A stretch of 64,000 nucleotides of DNA from Anaerobacillus alkaliphilus (lineage in GTDB: Bacteria > Bacillota > Bacilli > Bacillales > Anaerobacillaceae), in the NCBI RefSeq assembly GCF_004116265.1, contig NZ_QOUX01000030.1, positions 1 to 64,000 of the forward strand, in the 5' to 3' direction. The position numbers and the translations under genes are program-made. This document shows positions 34,046 to 43,128 of the stretch, piece by piece; positions within the stretch are counted from its first letter, which is position 1; each line of letters starts with the position of its first letter. Under the pieces are notes generated by a model that saw nothing but the letters and a program-made list of their open reading frames with translations, ran no database searches and was not told where the DNA came from.

Positions 34046-35101
34046 ATGGTTGATATATCGTTAAAAACCTTAGTTATCATAAATATCATTTTATTTTTCA
34101 CATTACTATTGCTATTCGGCTATTTGCTTTTGCAAAAACATAAAGACATAAAACGTAAACTGCGCAAGGCAAGGATAAAAGAGAAAATTCGTGATGGTAT
34201 TTTTGAACATTTAAACGAAGGTCAAGAGGTTAAGACTCGATTATTTCAAAGGGATCCATTAAGTTATGAAGTTGTTCAAGAGTTATTGTTAGAATATGGT
34301 ACGATGGTAAAAGGAGACGAAGAGCAAAAGAGACTTCAGCAATTTGCAGAATTTCATTTTTCTAGTTATTATCAAGAACTGCTTAGCCATCAAAATTGGA
34401 GTATCCGTATGAATACTCTTTATTCAATAGAGAATTTATCTATGAAATCAATGGAAACGGACGTCTGGAATCATTTTGCGGAAAGTACCTATGAAGAAAC
34501 TGTTGAACAACAACAACAAATACGTGTTCTCGCAAAGCTTCAATCAGAAAAACTCGCCAGTCATTTATTTGTTGATAAAAATATCTACCCGTTACCTCTC
34601 TATAAAGAAGTGTTACGAACTTTTCAGACAGATTTATTTGATCAAATGGTTGGCCGTTATGATGAAGCAAATGAAACACTAAAAGTTGCAATCTTAGCAA
34701 TCTTTGCTGAAAAGAACGATACTAGTTATTTACCTCTCGTTGAGCGCGAACTTGAAAATGGTCATACCGATATCAGACTTCAAGCCTTAAAAGTCATTCG
34801 GAGCTTTGGGTATGTCGGAAATATTGAACTATTTTCAACCTTTGCTACATCTTCCTTATGGCAGGAGCGAATGTTGTTTTGTAAAATTGCGGCTGTGATT
34901 ACCAAGGAACGCTTTAAAGAGACATTAGTGAGGCTAATTGGAGATGAAAGTTGGTGGGTGCGTAACGCAGCTGGAGAAGCGTTAGCAAACTACCATGACG
35001 GAGACTTTATTTTAACTCACATATCTGAAGAAAACGAGGACTCATTTGCAAGAGATATGGCCAAGCAATGGTTAGGAGGCGAGGAAACTGCTAAATCATG
35101 A
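34046..35101 (+). CDS. Membrane-anchored HEAT-repeat protein
   Basis: A 351-residue protein with one N-terminal membrane helix (about residues 9-30, VIINIILFFTLLLLFGYLLL). A basic stretch follows (KHKDIKRKLRKARIKEKI), then a soluble alpha-helical domain with HEAT-like repeats, clearest near the C-terminus: DIRLQALKVIRSFGYVGN and ESWWVRNAAGEALANYHDGD. HEAT repeats usually serve as protein-binding scaffolds. It starts 3 nt after the GGDEF gene and is followed by the glycosyltransferase, so it probably links signalling to the synthase. Specific function is unknown. Confidence 0.8.
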   Translation: MVDISLKTLVIINIILFFTLLLLFGYLLLQKHKDIKRKLRKARIKEKIRDGIFEHLNEGQEVKTRLFQRDPLSYEVVQELLLEYGTMVKGDEEQKRLQQFAEFHFSSYYQELLSHQNWSIRMNTLYSIENLSMKSMETDVWNHFAESTYEETVEQQQQIRVLAKLQSEKLASHLFVDKNIYPLPLYKEVLRTFQTDLFDQMVGRYDEANETLKVAILAIFAEKNDTSYLPLVERELENGHTDIRLQALKVIRSFGYVGNIELFSTFATSSLWQERMLFCKIAAVITKERFKETLVRLIGDESWWVRNAAGEALANYHDGDFILTHISEENEDSFARDMAKQWLGGEETAKS

Positions 35102-35150
35102 AATTATTACGTTAATCTTTCATTGGGCAGCCTACTTAATTATTGGCTAT

Positions 35151-36506
35151 ATGGGATTAATTATCTTCTTTTATTTTATTATCTTTTTCATTTCAGCAAA
35201 GCAGCTTAGAAAGCATTATTTCCTTGATGAGAAGGAACCTTATAAGCAATTGCTAACCTCTAAAGATACGAAACCTATATCGATTATTGTGCCAGCCTAT
35301 AATGAAGAGATTGGGATCTATAACAGTGTTCGCTCCCTCTTAAGTATTAATTATCCGGAGTATGAAATTATCGTTGTAAATGACGGTTCGAAAGATAATA
35401 CCGTTAAAGAAATGATCGATCGTTTTCAAATGGTAAAGGTTAATTTGGTAGTTCGAACTCGGTTAGCAACAGAAAAGGTTCGAGCTATTTATAAATCCGA
35501 AATCTATGATCAATTGTATCTGGTTGATAAAGAAAATGGTGGTAAATCAGATGCGCTTAATGCGGGGATGAATGTATCCCACTACCCCTACATCTGTTCG
35601 TTAGACGGTGATAGTGTCCTCGAACGCGATGCATTTTTGAAAGTGATGAAACCAATCATTGATTCAAATGGTGAGGTCATTGTTACCGGAGGCAGTATTC
35701 GAATTGCCAATGGTTGCGAAATTGAACGGGGCGAAATTATGAGGGTTGGTTTAGCTAAGAGCCCGATTGTAGTCATGCAAGTGGTTGAATACTTGCGAGC
35801 GTTTCTCATGGGAAGAGTTGGACTAAGTCGGCATAACTTACTGTTAATTGTTTCTGGTGCATTTGGTGTCTTTCATAAAGAATGGGTGATTAAAGCTGGA
35901 GGCTATCGTACAAAAACAGTAGGTGAAGATATGGAACTAATCGTTCGACTTCATCGCTTAATAAAAGAAGAGAAAAGTACTAAGAGAATTGAATATGTAC
36001 CTGATCCAGTTTGTTGGACTGAAGCACCTGATTCCTTAAAAATATTAAGGAGACAACGGAGTAGATGGCATCGTGGTTTGTTTGAATCTCTATGGATCCA
36101 TAAAAAAATGATTTTCAATCGTAAATATGGACTTGTTGGATTTATCTCCATGCCATACTTCTTATTTATTGAACTACTTAGTGCGGTGTTGGAATTCATT
36201 GGATATCTAATCTTGATTTTTGGACTACTCTTCTCACTAATTAACGTCAAAATAGCGCTACTATTGTTTTTGGTCTCATTTCTTTACGGTTCCATTCTCT
36301 CAATGAGTGCTGTGTTGCTTGAAGAATGGAGCTTGAGAAAATATGAAACAAAAAGAGAACTTGCTCGTCTCTTCTTTTACTCATTAACAGAAGCATTCTG
36401 GTATCGCCCATTAACAGTAATTTGGCGGTTTGAAGGCTTCGTTCAAGCCATCTTTAAACGAGAAGGAAAATGGGGCGAGATGACGAGGAAGGGAATATCG
36501 AAGTAA
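35151..36506 (+). CDS. Family-2 processive glycosyltransferase (exopolysaccharide synthase-like)
   Basis: A 451-residue membrane glycosyltransferase. Motifs: SIIVPAYNEE and VVNDGSKDN (nucleotide-sugar binding), the DxD motif CSLDGDS, a GEDMEL acceptor motif and RRQRSRWHRG (the QxxRW signature of processive beta-glycan synthases such as PgaC). Membrane helices lie at about 2-17 and at the C-terminus (about 325-420). The true start is uncertain. ATG 35151 has no ribosome site. ATG 35098 overlaps the HEAT stop (ATGA) but breaks frame after five codons; one extra T near 35112 would restore a continuous MKLLRLIFHWAAYLIIGY... N-terminus. Confidence 0.85.
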   Translation: MGLIIFFYFIIFFISAKQLRKHYFLDEKEPYKQLLTSKDTKPISIIVPAYNEEIGIYNSVRSLLSINYPEYEIIVVNDGSKDNTVKEMIDRFQMVKVNLVVRTRLATEKVRAIYKSEIYDQLYLVDKENGGKSDALNAGMNVSHYPYICSLDGDSVLERDAFLKVMKPIIDSNGEVIVTGGSIRIANGCEIERGEIMRVGLAKSPIVVMQVVEYLRAFLMGRVGLSRHNLLLIVSGAFGVFHKEWVIKAGGYRTKTVGEDMELIVRLHRLIKEEKSTKRIEYVPDPVCWTEAPDSLKILRRQRSRWHRGLFESLWIHKKMIFNRKYGLVGFISMPYFLFIELLSAVLEFIGYLILIFGLLFSLINVKIALLLFLVSFLYGSILSMSAVLLEEWSLRKYETKRELARLFFYSLTEAFWYRPLTVIWRFEGFVQAIFKREGKWGEMTRKGISK

Positions 36507-36527
36507 TTAATTAGAATGTAGAATGTT

Positions 36528-36560
36528 GAATTATGAATTATGAATTATGAATTATGAATT
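36528..36560. repeat. 7-bp tandem repeat (GAATTAT)
   Basis: About 4.7 head-to-tail copies of GAATTAT just upstream of the response-regulator gene, preceded by TTAGAATGTAGAATG, which also occurs after the 23S rRNA (146-160). Confidence 0.85.
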
Positions 36561-36615
36561 TGAAAACCCAGACTGAGAAAATGGAAAACTCTTTTGGGTA
36601 GGGGAGGTAACTGGG

Positions 36616-36981
36616 TTGAAAAGGATCTTATTAGCGGAAGATGAAGAAGTTTTACGAATGTTGATTGTTGATACTTTAGAAGACGACGGATATGAAATTG
36701 ATGAAGCTAGCGATGGTTTAGAAGCCTTAGAATTTATTGAGGAAAATGACTATGACTTAGTGATTGTTGATTACATGATGCCTGGCTTAACAGGTTTAGA
36801 AGTCATTGAAAAAGTTCGAACGATGCCAAATAAGACAGAACTAAAAATGATGATGTTAACTGCGAAAAGTCAGCAGAAAGACGAAGAAGCAGCTAAAAGA
36901 GCCGGGGCTAATTATTTTCTTGCTAAGCCATTTAGCCCCATTAAGCTTGCAGAGTTAGTAGGGGAAATTGTCAATGTTTAA
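36616..36981 (+). CDS. Single-domain response regulator (CheY-like)
   Basis: A 121-residue stand-alone receiver: acidic pair EDEE near residue 8-11, phospho-acceptor Asp in LVIVDYMMP (about 52), Thr in MMLTAK, and Lys in LAKPFSP. It has no output domain, so it probably passes phosphate on or acts by protein contact. TTG start chosen because GGGGAGG is 7 nt upstream and the product begins MKRILLAEDE. It overlaps the start of the hybrid kinase gene by 8 nt, implying a functional pair. Confidence 0.92.
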   Translation: MKRILLAEDEEVLRMLIVDTLEDDGYEIDEASDGLEALEFIEENDYDLVIVDYMMPGLTGLEVIEKVRTMPNKTELKMMMLTAKSQQKDEEAAKRAGANYFLAKPFSPIKLAELVGEIVNV

Positions 36982-39370
36982 TTACTTTAAGAAAAGTATA
37001 ACAAGGCAGTATGTGTACTATTTAATTATTGTTGTCGTAGCCGCTTTGGTAGGAGCCATTTTACTTACTGGAGTTAATTTATTTGTTCAAAATAATTATA
37101 TAAAAGAGCGAGAAGAACTGAGGCAAAAGCACGAAATCGTCAATGAAATAGAGGATCATTTTATGCGGATGGTATTTCATGCGAGAGGTTATTTTTATCT
37201 TGGTGATGATAAGCAAGAGGAAGCTGCTGTCGACTTTCATCGAGATAAAGTCCAAGATAAAATAACAGAGTTTGGTGAGCTGGATTTAGACCTTGAAGAA
37301 AGCCAATTCTTAAGTGATTTTACTTATGGTTTTTCTGACTACAAAGAAAATATCTTAGAGCCTTCCATGGAACATGTGCGGAAACAGGAATTTGACGAAT
37401 TAAAATCGCTAGCTTACTCAGGTGCTAGAGACCGAGTTACTGAATTAGTAGGGAATACTCAAGCCTTTGCGAAACAAATAGATGATAAGCTTGAAACAGT
37501 TAATAAAAGTCTTACAACAGTCGGCCAAATCTTCAGTACGCTCTACATTGCTTATATTCTTTTAATTCTCTTAGTAGTAGGAATTGTTATACGGAAAATG
37601 AGTAAGAATTTAGGGATTCCGTTGCTAGAGTTAACGAAGGCTTCAGAGCAACTCGTCAAAGGTGAATATACGAACCTCTCAATTGAGAAAAGAGAAGATG
37701 AGATTGGGACTTTGTCCAATGCCTTTCACGTAATGGCTCGGAGCATTCAGAATAAAGAAGAAGAACTGATGGCACAAAATGAAGAGCTCCTTGCCCAACA
37801 AGAAGATCTGGAAGAACACCAGTCGCGATTACAGGCTTCTTTTGAAGAAGCTGAAATTAGACGTCAGTTGAGTCAAGATATTATTGACAATGTTAATGAA
37901 GGCATAACGTTACTAGATCTTAATGGATCATTGCTTCAATACAACCATATGTTCTTGAATATAGTTGGTGGCGAAACAGAACTAGAAGTCAATAGTGGCA
38001 TAGAGCAATGGTCGCAATTATTAGAAGATCGTGTAGATAACTTCGATGAGTTTATGGACTTTATTAAAACGGCTATCAAAAATAAGGAAGAGAAAGTTTT
38101 AAGTTATCGTTATGAAATCAAGTCACCTGTAAATAAGATCTACGATATTTATGCTGTTTCCATTCATAAAAATGAATTTCGCTTAGGAACACTGATCGTT
38201 CATCGCGATATTACTGCAGAGTATGAAGTAAATCAAATGAAATCAGAGTTAGTTAGTACAGTTAGTCATGAGCTACGAACACCTTTAGCTAGTGTCCTAG
38301 GATTTGCTGAACTCATGCTAACAAAAGAACTTAAACCAGAACGACAAAAAAAGTATTTGGAAACGATTCATAAAGAGGCTTCTCGATTGACGAATTTAAT
38401 TAATGACTTCCTAGACATCCAAAGAATGGAATCGGGAAAACAAGTCTATGAGAAAAAAAGAATTGATTTGTTAGCAACCGTAAAAGAAGTCATGACTACT
38501 TTTAAAACGACGAATAAACTACATCATTTCTTAATGGAAACAGATAGAGATCAAATATTCATCTTAGGTGATGAAGAAAAACTTATTCAACTGTTTACAA
38601 ACATATTCAGTAATGCAGTCAAGTTTTCACCTAGCGGAGGCAAGATTACTGTTCGGTTCGATTGTAAGAGTGGTGAATTGGTCTGCTCAATAGAAGATGA
38701 AGGTTTAGGAATACCAGAAGAGGAAGTATCGAAACTCTTCCAGAAGTTTTATCGAATTGATAATTCTGATCGACGAAAAATTGGAGGGACTGGATTAGGT
38801 TTAGCAATTTCCAAAAAAATAGTTGAAGCTCATAACGGTGAAATCTCCGTTTCCTCAATCTTAGGTCAAGGAAGTACATTTTATGTAAGACTACCGTTAT
38901 TATCTGATAAACCTAAAAGAGTAGCGAATAGTGAATTGGGCCATCAGGATAAACCGTTAGTAATGATTGTTGAAGATGATGAAAGCCTTGGAATGTTGTT
39001 GCTAGATGAATTAAAAGAATTAGAGATCGAGGTTAAGCATTATGTAGATGGTGAAGGTGCTTTATTGTCCGTAAGGAACAGGCAACCAGATTTAATTATT
39101 TTAGATATTATGCTTGGTGACAAGATTGATGGCTGGGATATGATTGAAGAATTGAAAAAAACCAATAGTACAAAGGATATTCCAATTATTATTTCATCCG
39201 CACTAGATGAAAAAGAGCGCGGCATAACCTTAGGTGTCGGGCATTACTTAACGAAACCTTATCCTCATGGAAAGTTATCAGAAGTAGTGTTAGAGCTCCT
39301 TGAAATAGGCGGAAAGACAGGCGAAATCTTGATACCAGTAGATGAAAAAGAGGTAGAAGAGAATGAATAA
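36974..39370 (+). CDS. Hybrid sensor histidine kinase with C-terminal receiver
   Basis: A 798-residue membrane kinase. TM1 (about 12-35), an extracytoplasmic helical sensor domain (about 36-180, CHASE3/4HB-like), TM2 (about 188-208), HAMP, a coiled coil rich in Glu/Gln, a PAS domain (about 300-410), HisKA with SHELRTP (His about 432), HATPase with GGTGLGLAIS, and a REC domain (about 655-780, Asp about 711 in ILDIMLGD, TKPY). ATG 36974 is preferred to TTG 36968 because of AGGGGAAA spacing. It probably signals to the receiver gene in front and perhaps to the Hpt-REC-GGDEF protein. Its end overlaps a terminator. Confidence 0.93.
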   Translation: MFNYFKKSITRQYVYYLIIVVVAALVGAILLTGVNLFVQNNYIKEREELRQKHEIVNEIEDHFMRMVFHARGYFYLGDDKQEEAAVDFHRDKVQDKITEFGELDLDLEESQFLSDFTYGFSDYKENILEPSMEHVRKQEFDELKSLAYSGARDRVTELVGNTQAFAKQIDDKLETVNKSLTTVGQIFSTLYIAYILLILLVVGIVIRKMSKNLGIPLLELTKASEQLVKGEYTNLSIEKREDEIGTLSNAFHVMARSIQNKEEELMAQNEELLAQQEDLEEHQSRLQASFEEAEIRRQLSQDIIDNVNEGITLLDLNGSLLQYNHMFLNIVGGETELEVNSGIEQWSQLLEDRVDNFDEFMDFIKTAIKNKEEKVLSYRYEIKSPVNKIYDIYAVSIHKNEFRLGTLIVHRDITAEYEVNQMKSELVSTVSHELRTPLASVLGFAELMLTKELKPERQKKYLETIHKEASRLTNLINDFLDIQRMESGKQVYEKKRIDLLATVKEVMTTFKTTNKLHHFLMETDRDQIFILGDEEKLIQLFTNIFSNAVKFSPSGGKITVRFDCKSGELVCSIEDEGLGIPEEEVSKLFQKFYRIDNSDRRKIGGTGLGLAISKKIVEAHNGEISVSSILGQGSTFYVRLPLLSDKPKRVANSELGHQDKPLVMIVEDDESLGMLLLDELKELEIEVKHYVDGEGALLSVRNRQPDLIILDIMLGDKIDGWDMIEELKKTNSTKDIPIIISSALDEKERGITLGVGHYLTKPYPHGKLSEVVLELLEIGGKTGEILIPVDEKEVEENE

Positions 39371-39388
39371 TTCTCTTCTCTTTTTTTT
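39355..39388 (+). terminator. Terminator at end of signalling/polysaccharide cluster
   Basis: AGAAGAGAAT-GAATA-ATTCTCTTCT followed by CTTTTTTTT. It includes the kinase stop codon. Confidence 0.9.
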
Positions 39389-39457
39389 GCTTCATAGTTT
39401 TTTCACAAAAGTGTGGTACCTTACTAGTAGGTAGATTAGTTTTAAGGGGTGGTAGTT

Positions 39458-40156
39458 ATGGGAAACAGAGTATTGATAGTAGACGATGAAAAAGAGATGC
39501 GCAAACTCTTAACCACGTGCCTAAAACCTTACGGATATATGATCGATGAAGCACAAGATGGTTTTGATGCTATTGAAAAAATATCGAATGAACATTATGA
39601 CCTCGTATTATTAGACATCATGATGCCTACGTTAGATGGCTTTGGGGTGTTAACAAATATCCGAGAAGTTCTTCAACAAGATATTCCCATTGTCTTATTA
39701 ACGGCGCTTGGTGATACCGATAGAGTAGTCAAAGGCTTAAAGCTAGGTGCCGATGATTATATTGTAAAACCATTTGAGCCAAGAGTGTTACAGGCAAGAA
39801 TTGAATCGGTATTGAGAAGAGCGAAAAAGGAAGTTCCGTCTGAAGGCAAGAGGTTTAGTTTACATGAACTCTTCTTTGATGAAAATAAACTGAGAGTTTC
39901 TTATCTTGACCAACCTCTTCCATTAACAAAAAAAGAATACAAAATCTTTGTTCGCTTGGCGAAAAATCCAGGCAGAGTTTATTCTAGAGAGCAACTTGTG
40001 CAATTAGAGTGGGATGATTACTATGAAGGTGATGCCAGAACAGTTGATACTCATATAAAAAATGTGCGAGAGAAATTAAAGGCCGTTGGATTTACAAAAC
40101 AGATTATTGAGACGGTTTGGGGAATTGGCTATCAAATCCTTGAAGATGACTCATAA
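39458..40156 (+). CDS. OmpR/PhoB-family response regulator
   Basis: A 232-residue regulator. The receiver (about 1-120) has VDDEKE, phospho-acceptor Asp in LVLLDIMMP, Thr in LLTAL and Lys in VKPFEP. The winged-helix DNA-binding domain (about 135-230) shows LPLTKKEYKIFVRL and RTVDTHIKNVREKL. ATG 39458 follows AAGGGGTGG; an in-frame GTG at 39449 lies inside that site and is not credible. It is followed 11 nt later by its partner kinase. Targets are unknown; no close named homologue was recognised. Confidence 0.93.
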   Translation: MGNRVLIVDDEKEMRKLLTTCLKPYGYMIDEAQDGFDAIEKISNEHYDLVLLDIMMPTLDGFGVLTNIREVLQQDIPIVLLTALGDTDRVVKGLKLGADDYIVKPFEPRVLQARIESVLRRAKKEVPSEGKRFSLHELFFDENKLRVSYLDQPLPLTKKEYKIFVRLAKNPGRVYSREQLVQLEWDDYYEGDARTVDTHIKNVREKLKAVGFTKQIIETVWGIGYQILEDDS

Positions 40157-40167
40157 GGGTGAATAAC

Positions 40168-41562
40168 TTGAAGAAAAAACTTTCAAAGAAAATAGCACTA
40201 TTCGTTATACTTATTTTATTAATTGTTATTAGTTCAATGGTGTTTTTTTCGTACCACTTATTTAAAAATTTTTATAAGGAACAATTAGCGCTAGATGTCT
40301 ATGGAGAATTACGAACATATACGGCGATGATTGAAAAAGGCATTGACGAAGAGCTAATTTCTTACCTAGTTGCTGAAAAGCATCTTAAACGACATGTTTA
40401 TATGGTGTTTTTTGATGAGGATCTTCAACCGATATACTTGTCTCACAATGTAAGTAGTGAATGGATACAAGAATACCAGAACTGGATAAGAGAGCGACAT
40501 AGTAGTGGAGATAGTACGTTACAATATGTTGATACTGGAATTGATTTTCATATCCCGCACATATGGGCATATCAGCCCATTGAGAACGGCTTTTTCTTTA
40601 TTGATCAAGATACAGGCGAGTTTGAAAAAGCAAAAGTACAACTATTTCTGTTGTTATTCGTAATGGGGTTATTTACTTTGCTAGTTGGCGTACTCTTAAC
40701 GATATACTTAACAAATATTATCTCGAAACCATTAATTAAGATTGGAGCTACTACAAGAAAGATTGCAAAGGGAGATTTTGATAGTAAACTTTCAATTGAG
40801 AGTGATGATGAAGTAGGTCAACTTGCTCGGGATATCCACGCGATGACAAATCAACTTAGAGAGTATCGTGATTCTAGAAGGCAGTTTATCTCCCATATTT
40901 CTCATGATCTTCGAACGCCAATTACGTATATCAAAGGATATTCTGCAGTGATGAAAGACTTACCGACCTTTGATGAAAAAGAGTGGCGTCAAAATATAGA
41001 TATTATCTACAAAGAAGCTACTCGAATGGAATCGTTAGTGAGTGATTTGTTTCAATTAACAAAGTTAGAAGAAGGAAAGATTACTCTTTATAAAGAAGAG
41101 GTCGATGTCCTTGAATGGCTTGAGTCAATCATTGCTACGAGACAGTTAATGCTTGATAGTCATGAGATTACCTGTGAAGTAAGAGGTGATCAAAGAGAAA
41201 TAAAAGCTCATTTAGATCAACAACGATTAGGTCAAGCGATTATTAACCTTTTAGAAAATAGTATTCGCTATACAACGAAGGGTGGCTCTATTTTTATTAA
41301 TGTCACAGAAGAGCAAAATGAAATTATCATTGAAATCAAAGATAATGGCATAGGAATTGGTCCAGAGGATTTACCACATGTTTGGGAAAGATTTTACCGA
41401 GTCGACAAATCTAGATCGCGTGAAAGTGGTGGTAGTGGATTAGGACTTGCCATTGTTAAAGAAATTGTAGAAGTTCATGGTGGAAGAGTAGAGGTTCAAA
41501 GCCAAGAAGGGGTAGGAACTAGTTTTTATGTTATTCTTCCAAAAGAAGAAGAGCCAGTCTAA
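40168..41562 (+). CDS. Sensor histidine kinase (partner of upstream OmpR-type regulator)
   Basis: A 464-residue kinase: TM1 (about 8-30), a short extracytoplasmic loop of ~120 residues (including YLVAEKHLKRHVYMVFF), TM2 (about 158-182), HAMP (ISKPLIKIGATTRKIAKGDF), HisKA with SHDLRTP (His about 247) and HATPase with NLLENSIRYT, KDNGIGIG and GGSGLGLAIVKEI. TTG start chosen because AAGGGTG is 6 nt upstream; GTG 40159 lies inside that site. The pair is separate from the hybrid kinase cluster because a terminator divides them. Confidence 0.92.
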   Translation: MKKKLSKKIALFVILILLIVISSMVFFSYHLFKNFYKEQLALDVYGELRTYTAMIEKGIDEELISYLVAEKHLKRHVYMVFFDEDLQPIYLSHNVSSEWIQEYQNWIRERHSSGDSTLQYVDTGIDFHIPHIWAYQPIENGFFFIDQDTGEFEKAKVQLFLLLFVMGLFTLLVGVLLTIYLTNIISKPLIKIGATTRKIAKGDFDSKLSIESDDEVGQLARDIHAMTNQLREYRDSRRQFISHISHDLRTPITYIKGYSAVMKDLPTFDEKEWRQNIDIIYKEATRMESLVSDLFQLTKLEEGKITLYKEEVDVLEWLESIIATRQLMLDSHEITCEVRGDQREIKAHLDQQRLGQAIINLLENSIRYTTKGGSIFINVTEEQNEIIIEIKDNGIGIGPEDLPHVWERFYRVDKSRSRESGGSGLGLAIVKEIVEVHGGRVEVQSQEGVGTSFYVILPKEEEPV

Positions 41563-41576
41563 AAAACTGGCTCTTT
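41549..41576. terminator. Bidirectional terminator
   Basis: AAGAGCCAGT / ACTGGCTCTT with loop CTAAAAA, between the kinase and the convergent flavin reductase gene. Confidence 0.85.
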
Positions 41577-41578
41577 CG

Positions 41579-42136
41579 TTATTTTTTCAGTTCAATAGAA
41601 ATTTTCTTTGTCTCCCTGTTTGCAATAACATACTGCGATTGACCAAGATATAAGGGGATTTCAAGCTTGTCCCAATTCGGTAAGCCATTTTCAAAACAAG
41701 TTTCATCTTTATGGAACATTGTAATATCGCCTACAAACCAATCGTGATCGCCATATCTTTGAACGTCCCTAACCTTACATTCATAAACAACATATGCTTC
41801 AGTTAGTATTGGACAATTTACTGTCTCACCTTGTTTATGAGAGATATTTAGAAGATCAAACTTGTTGCCATCACGTCCGGTATTCTTACCTGAACCTTCA
41901 ATGTATTCCGCAAATTCTGCAGGAACAAATTGGATTGCAAACTCTCCTGAATTTTTTACAAGATGATGAGTGAAGCGTTCCTCTCCAATGGCTACGCCGT
42001 AAATTGGTGGGTCATAGGAGATGTAGGAATGCCAACCTGCAGCCATAATGTTCTTCGTCCCGTCCCATTCAGCTGTCACTAATGCAATTAACCCCGGATA
42101 ACAATGGAGTACTGTCTTATTCGTACTTTTTAACAT
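41579..42136 (-). CDS. Flavin reductase-like FMN-binding split-barrel protein
   Basis: A 185-residue protein of the flavin reductase (DIM6/NTAB) family. Recognised by LIALVTAEWDGTKNIMAAGWHSYISYDPP near the N-terminus (FMN contacts), then GEERFTHHLVKNSGEFAIQF and the CPILTEAYVVYECKV region. Members bind FMN and reduce flavins or act in NADPH-dependent oxidoreductases; the substrate is unknown. RBS AAGGAGG, 7 nt before ATG. Monocistronic. Confidence 0.85.
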   Translation of the reverse strand: MLKSTNKTVLHCYPGLIALVTAEWDGTKNIMAAGWHSYISYDPPIYGVAIGEERFTHHLVKNSGEFAIQFVPAEFAEYIEGSGKNTGRDGNKFDLLNISHKQGETVNCPILTEAYVVYECKVRDVQRYGDHDWFVGDITMFHKDETCFENGLPNWDKLEIPLYLGQSQYVIANRETKKISIELKK

Positions 42137-42202
42137 AGTAAGCCTCCTTATGTAGTATTTATTACTAGTATAGAATATTTCACATGCTAATAGTAGTAAT
42201 AC

Positions 42203-42236
42203 AAAATGAAAAAGGGTGACATTTCGTTGTCACCCA
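42203..42236 (-). terminator. Terminator of the GerMN gene
   Basis: GGGTGACA / TGTCACCC stem; on the minus strand it is followed by CTTTTTCATTTT. Confidence 0.85.
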
Positions 42237-42241
42237 GCCAA

Positions 42242-42865
42242 TTAATTAGTATAAATTTCGTAATCTTCAGGTGAATTTGCTATAAAAGGCTCATTCCAAT
42301 CAAGATGTCCTAATAACGAATCGACTACTTCACCATCAATTAGAACAAAGACTTCTTTATATCCAAATTGCTCAACAACCATGGCGATTTGTTCAGCCAT
42401 CATTCCTTCACCTGTTGACCCTAAGTTAGCTTCATAAAGCTCACGTGAAAATGATACATAAAGTGCACCATCAAACTCTTCTACAGACTGTACTAATACA
42501 CCTTCAGGTACAAGTCCTTGAAGACCTTCTTCTTTAGGCCCAGTAACCCAGCTTTGTAAAGCATTTTTAATTCCTTCTTCATCTAATGTATAAGGTCCTT
42601 CAACTTCTACACGGTAGATTGTCATTAAATCATTGTCAGAGAAGTATAAATAAATCGTATCTAGAACTGGTATCTCAACCTCAGCCTCATTTGGCTCTTC
42701 AGCGGAAATCTCAGTTTGTTCAGCAGTTTTTTCTTGTTCCTCTACTTCAGGTTCAGCTCCTACGACAGGCTCTTGTTCTTCTGGTGGTTGAGTAGTACCT
42801 TGTCCACAAGCAGCTAAACCAAGCAATAATGCAAGTGTTAAGACCGTATATTTTATTTTTCTCAC
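42242..42865 (-). CDS. GerMN-domain lipoprotein
   Basis: A 207-residue lipoprotein. Signal peptide with lipobox LAAC (Cys20), then an acidic Glu-rich linker (about 28-68), then a GerMN domain (about 70-200: TIYLYFSDNDLMTIYRVEV, ALQSWVTGPKEEGLQGLVP, LYVSFSREL, QIAMVVEQFGYKEVFVLIDG). GerM and related proteins function in spore formation and germination or at the septum. Single domain, unlike B. subtilis GerM with two. It stands alone between terminators. The role is inferred from the domain only. Confidence 0.88.
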   Translation of the reverse strand: MRKIKYTVLTLALLLGLAACGQGTTQPPEEQEPVVGAEPEVEEQEKTAEQTEISAEEPNEAEVEIPVLDTIYLYFSDNDLMTIYRVEVEGPYTLDEEGIKNALQSWVTGPKEEGLQGLVPEGVLVQSVEEFDGALYVSFSRELYEANLGSTGEGMMAEQIAMVVEQFGYKEVFVLIDGEVVDSLLGHLDWNEPFIANSPEDYEIYTN

Positions 42866-43045
42866 TATAACACCTTCCTTTAAACATAGTCAGTAGCCAA
42901 GCTATATACTAACAAGAATAGCATAAATCAGAACGTAATTGATAATAAAAGCAAAAAATATTGAAAAAAACTGTCACTGTAAAAAGTATTTATACAGTCG
43001 TAGGGCCCATTTTAGTGAAAATAAGAAATAAAATACCAAATATTG

Positions 43046-43074
43046 TTGACGCCTTTTTTTCTCTGTTATATAAT
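43046..43074 (+). promoter_or_regulatory. SigA promoter of the BH0509-family gene
   Basis: TTGACG (43046-43051), 17-nt spacer, perfect TATAAT (43069-43074). Confidence 0.85.
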
Positions 43075-43128
43075 ACAATTAATAAATAACAACTGTATCA
43101 ATACAATAACTTAAAGGGGGAAATTATC

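Noticed and set aside
36528-36560. CRISPR-like direct repeats
   Set aside because: The 7-bp units are contiguous with no spacers; it is a simple tandem repeat.
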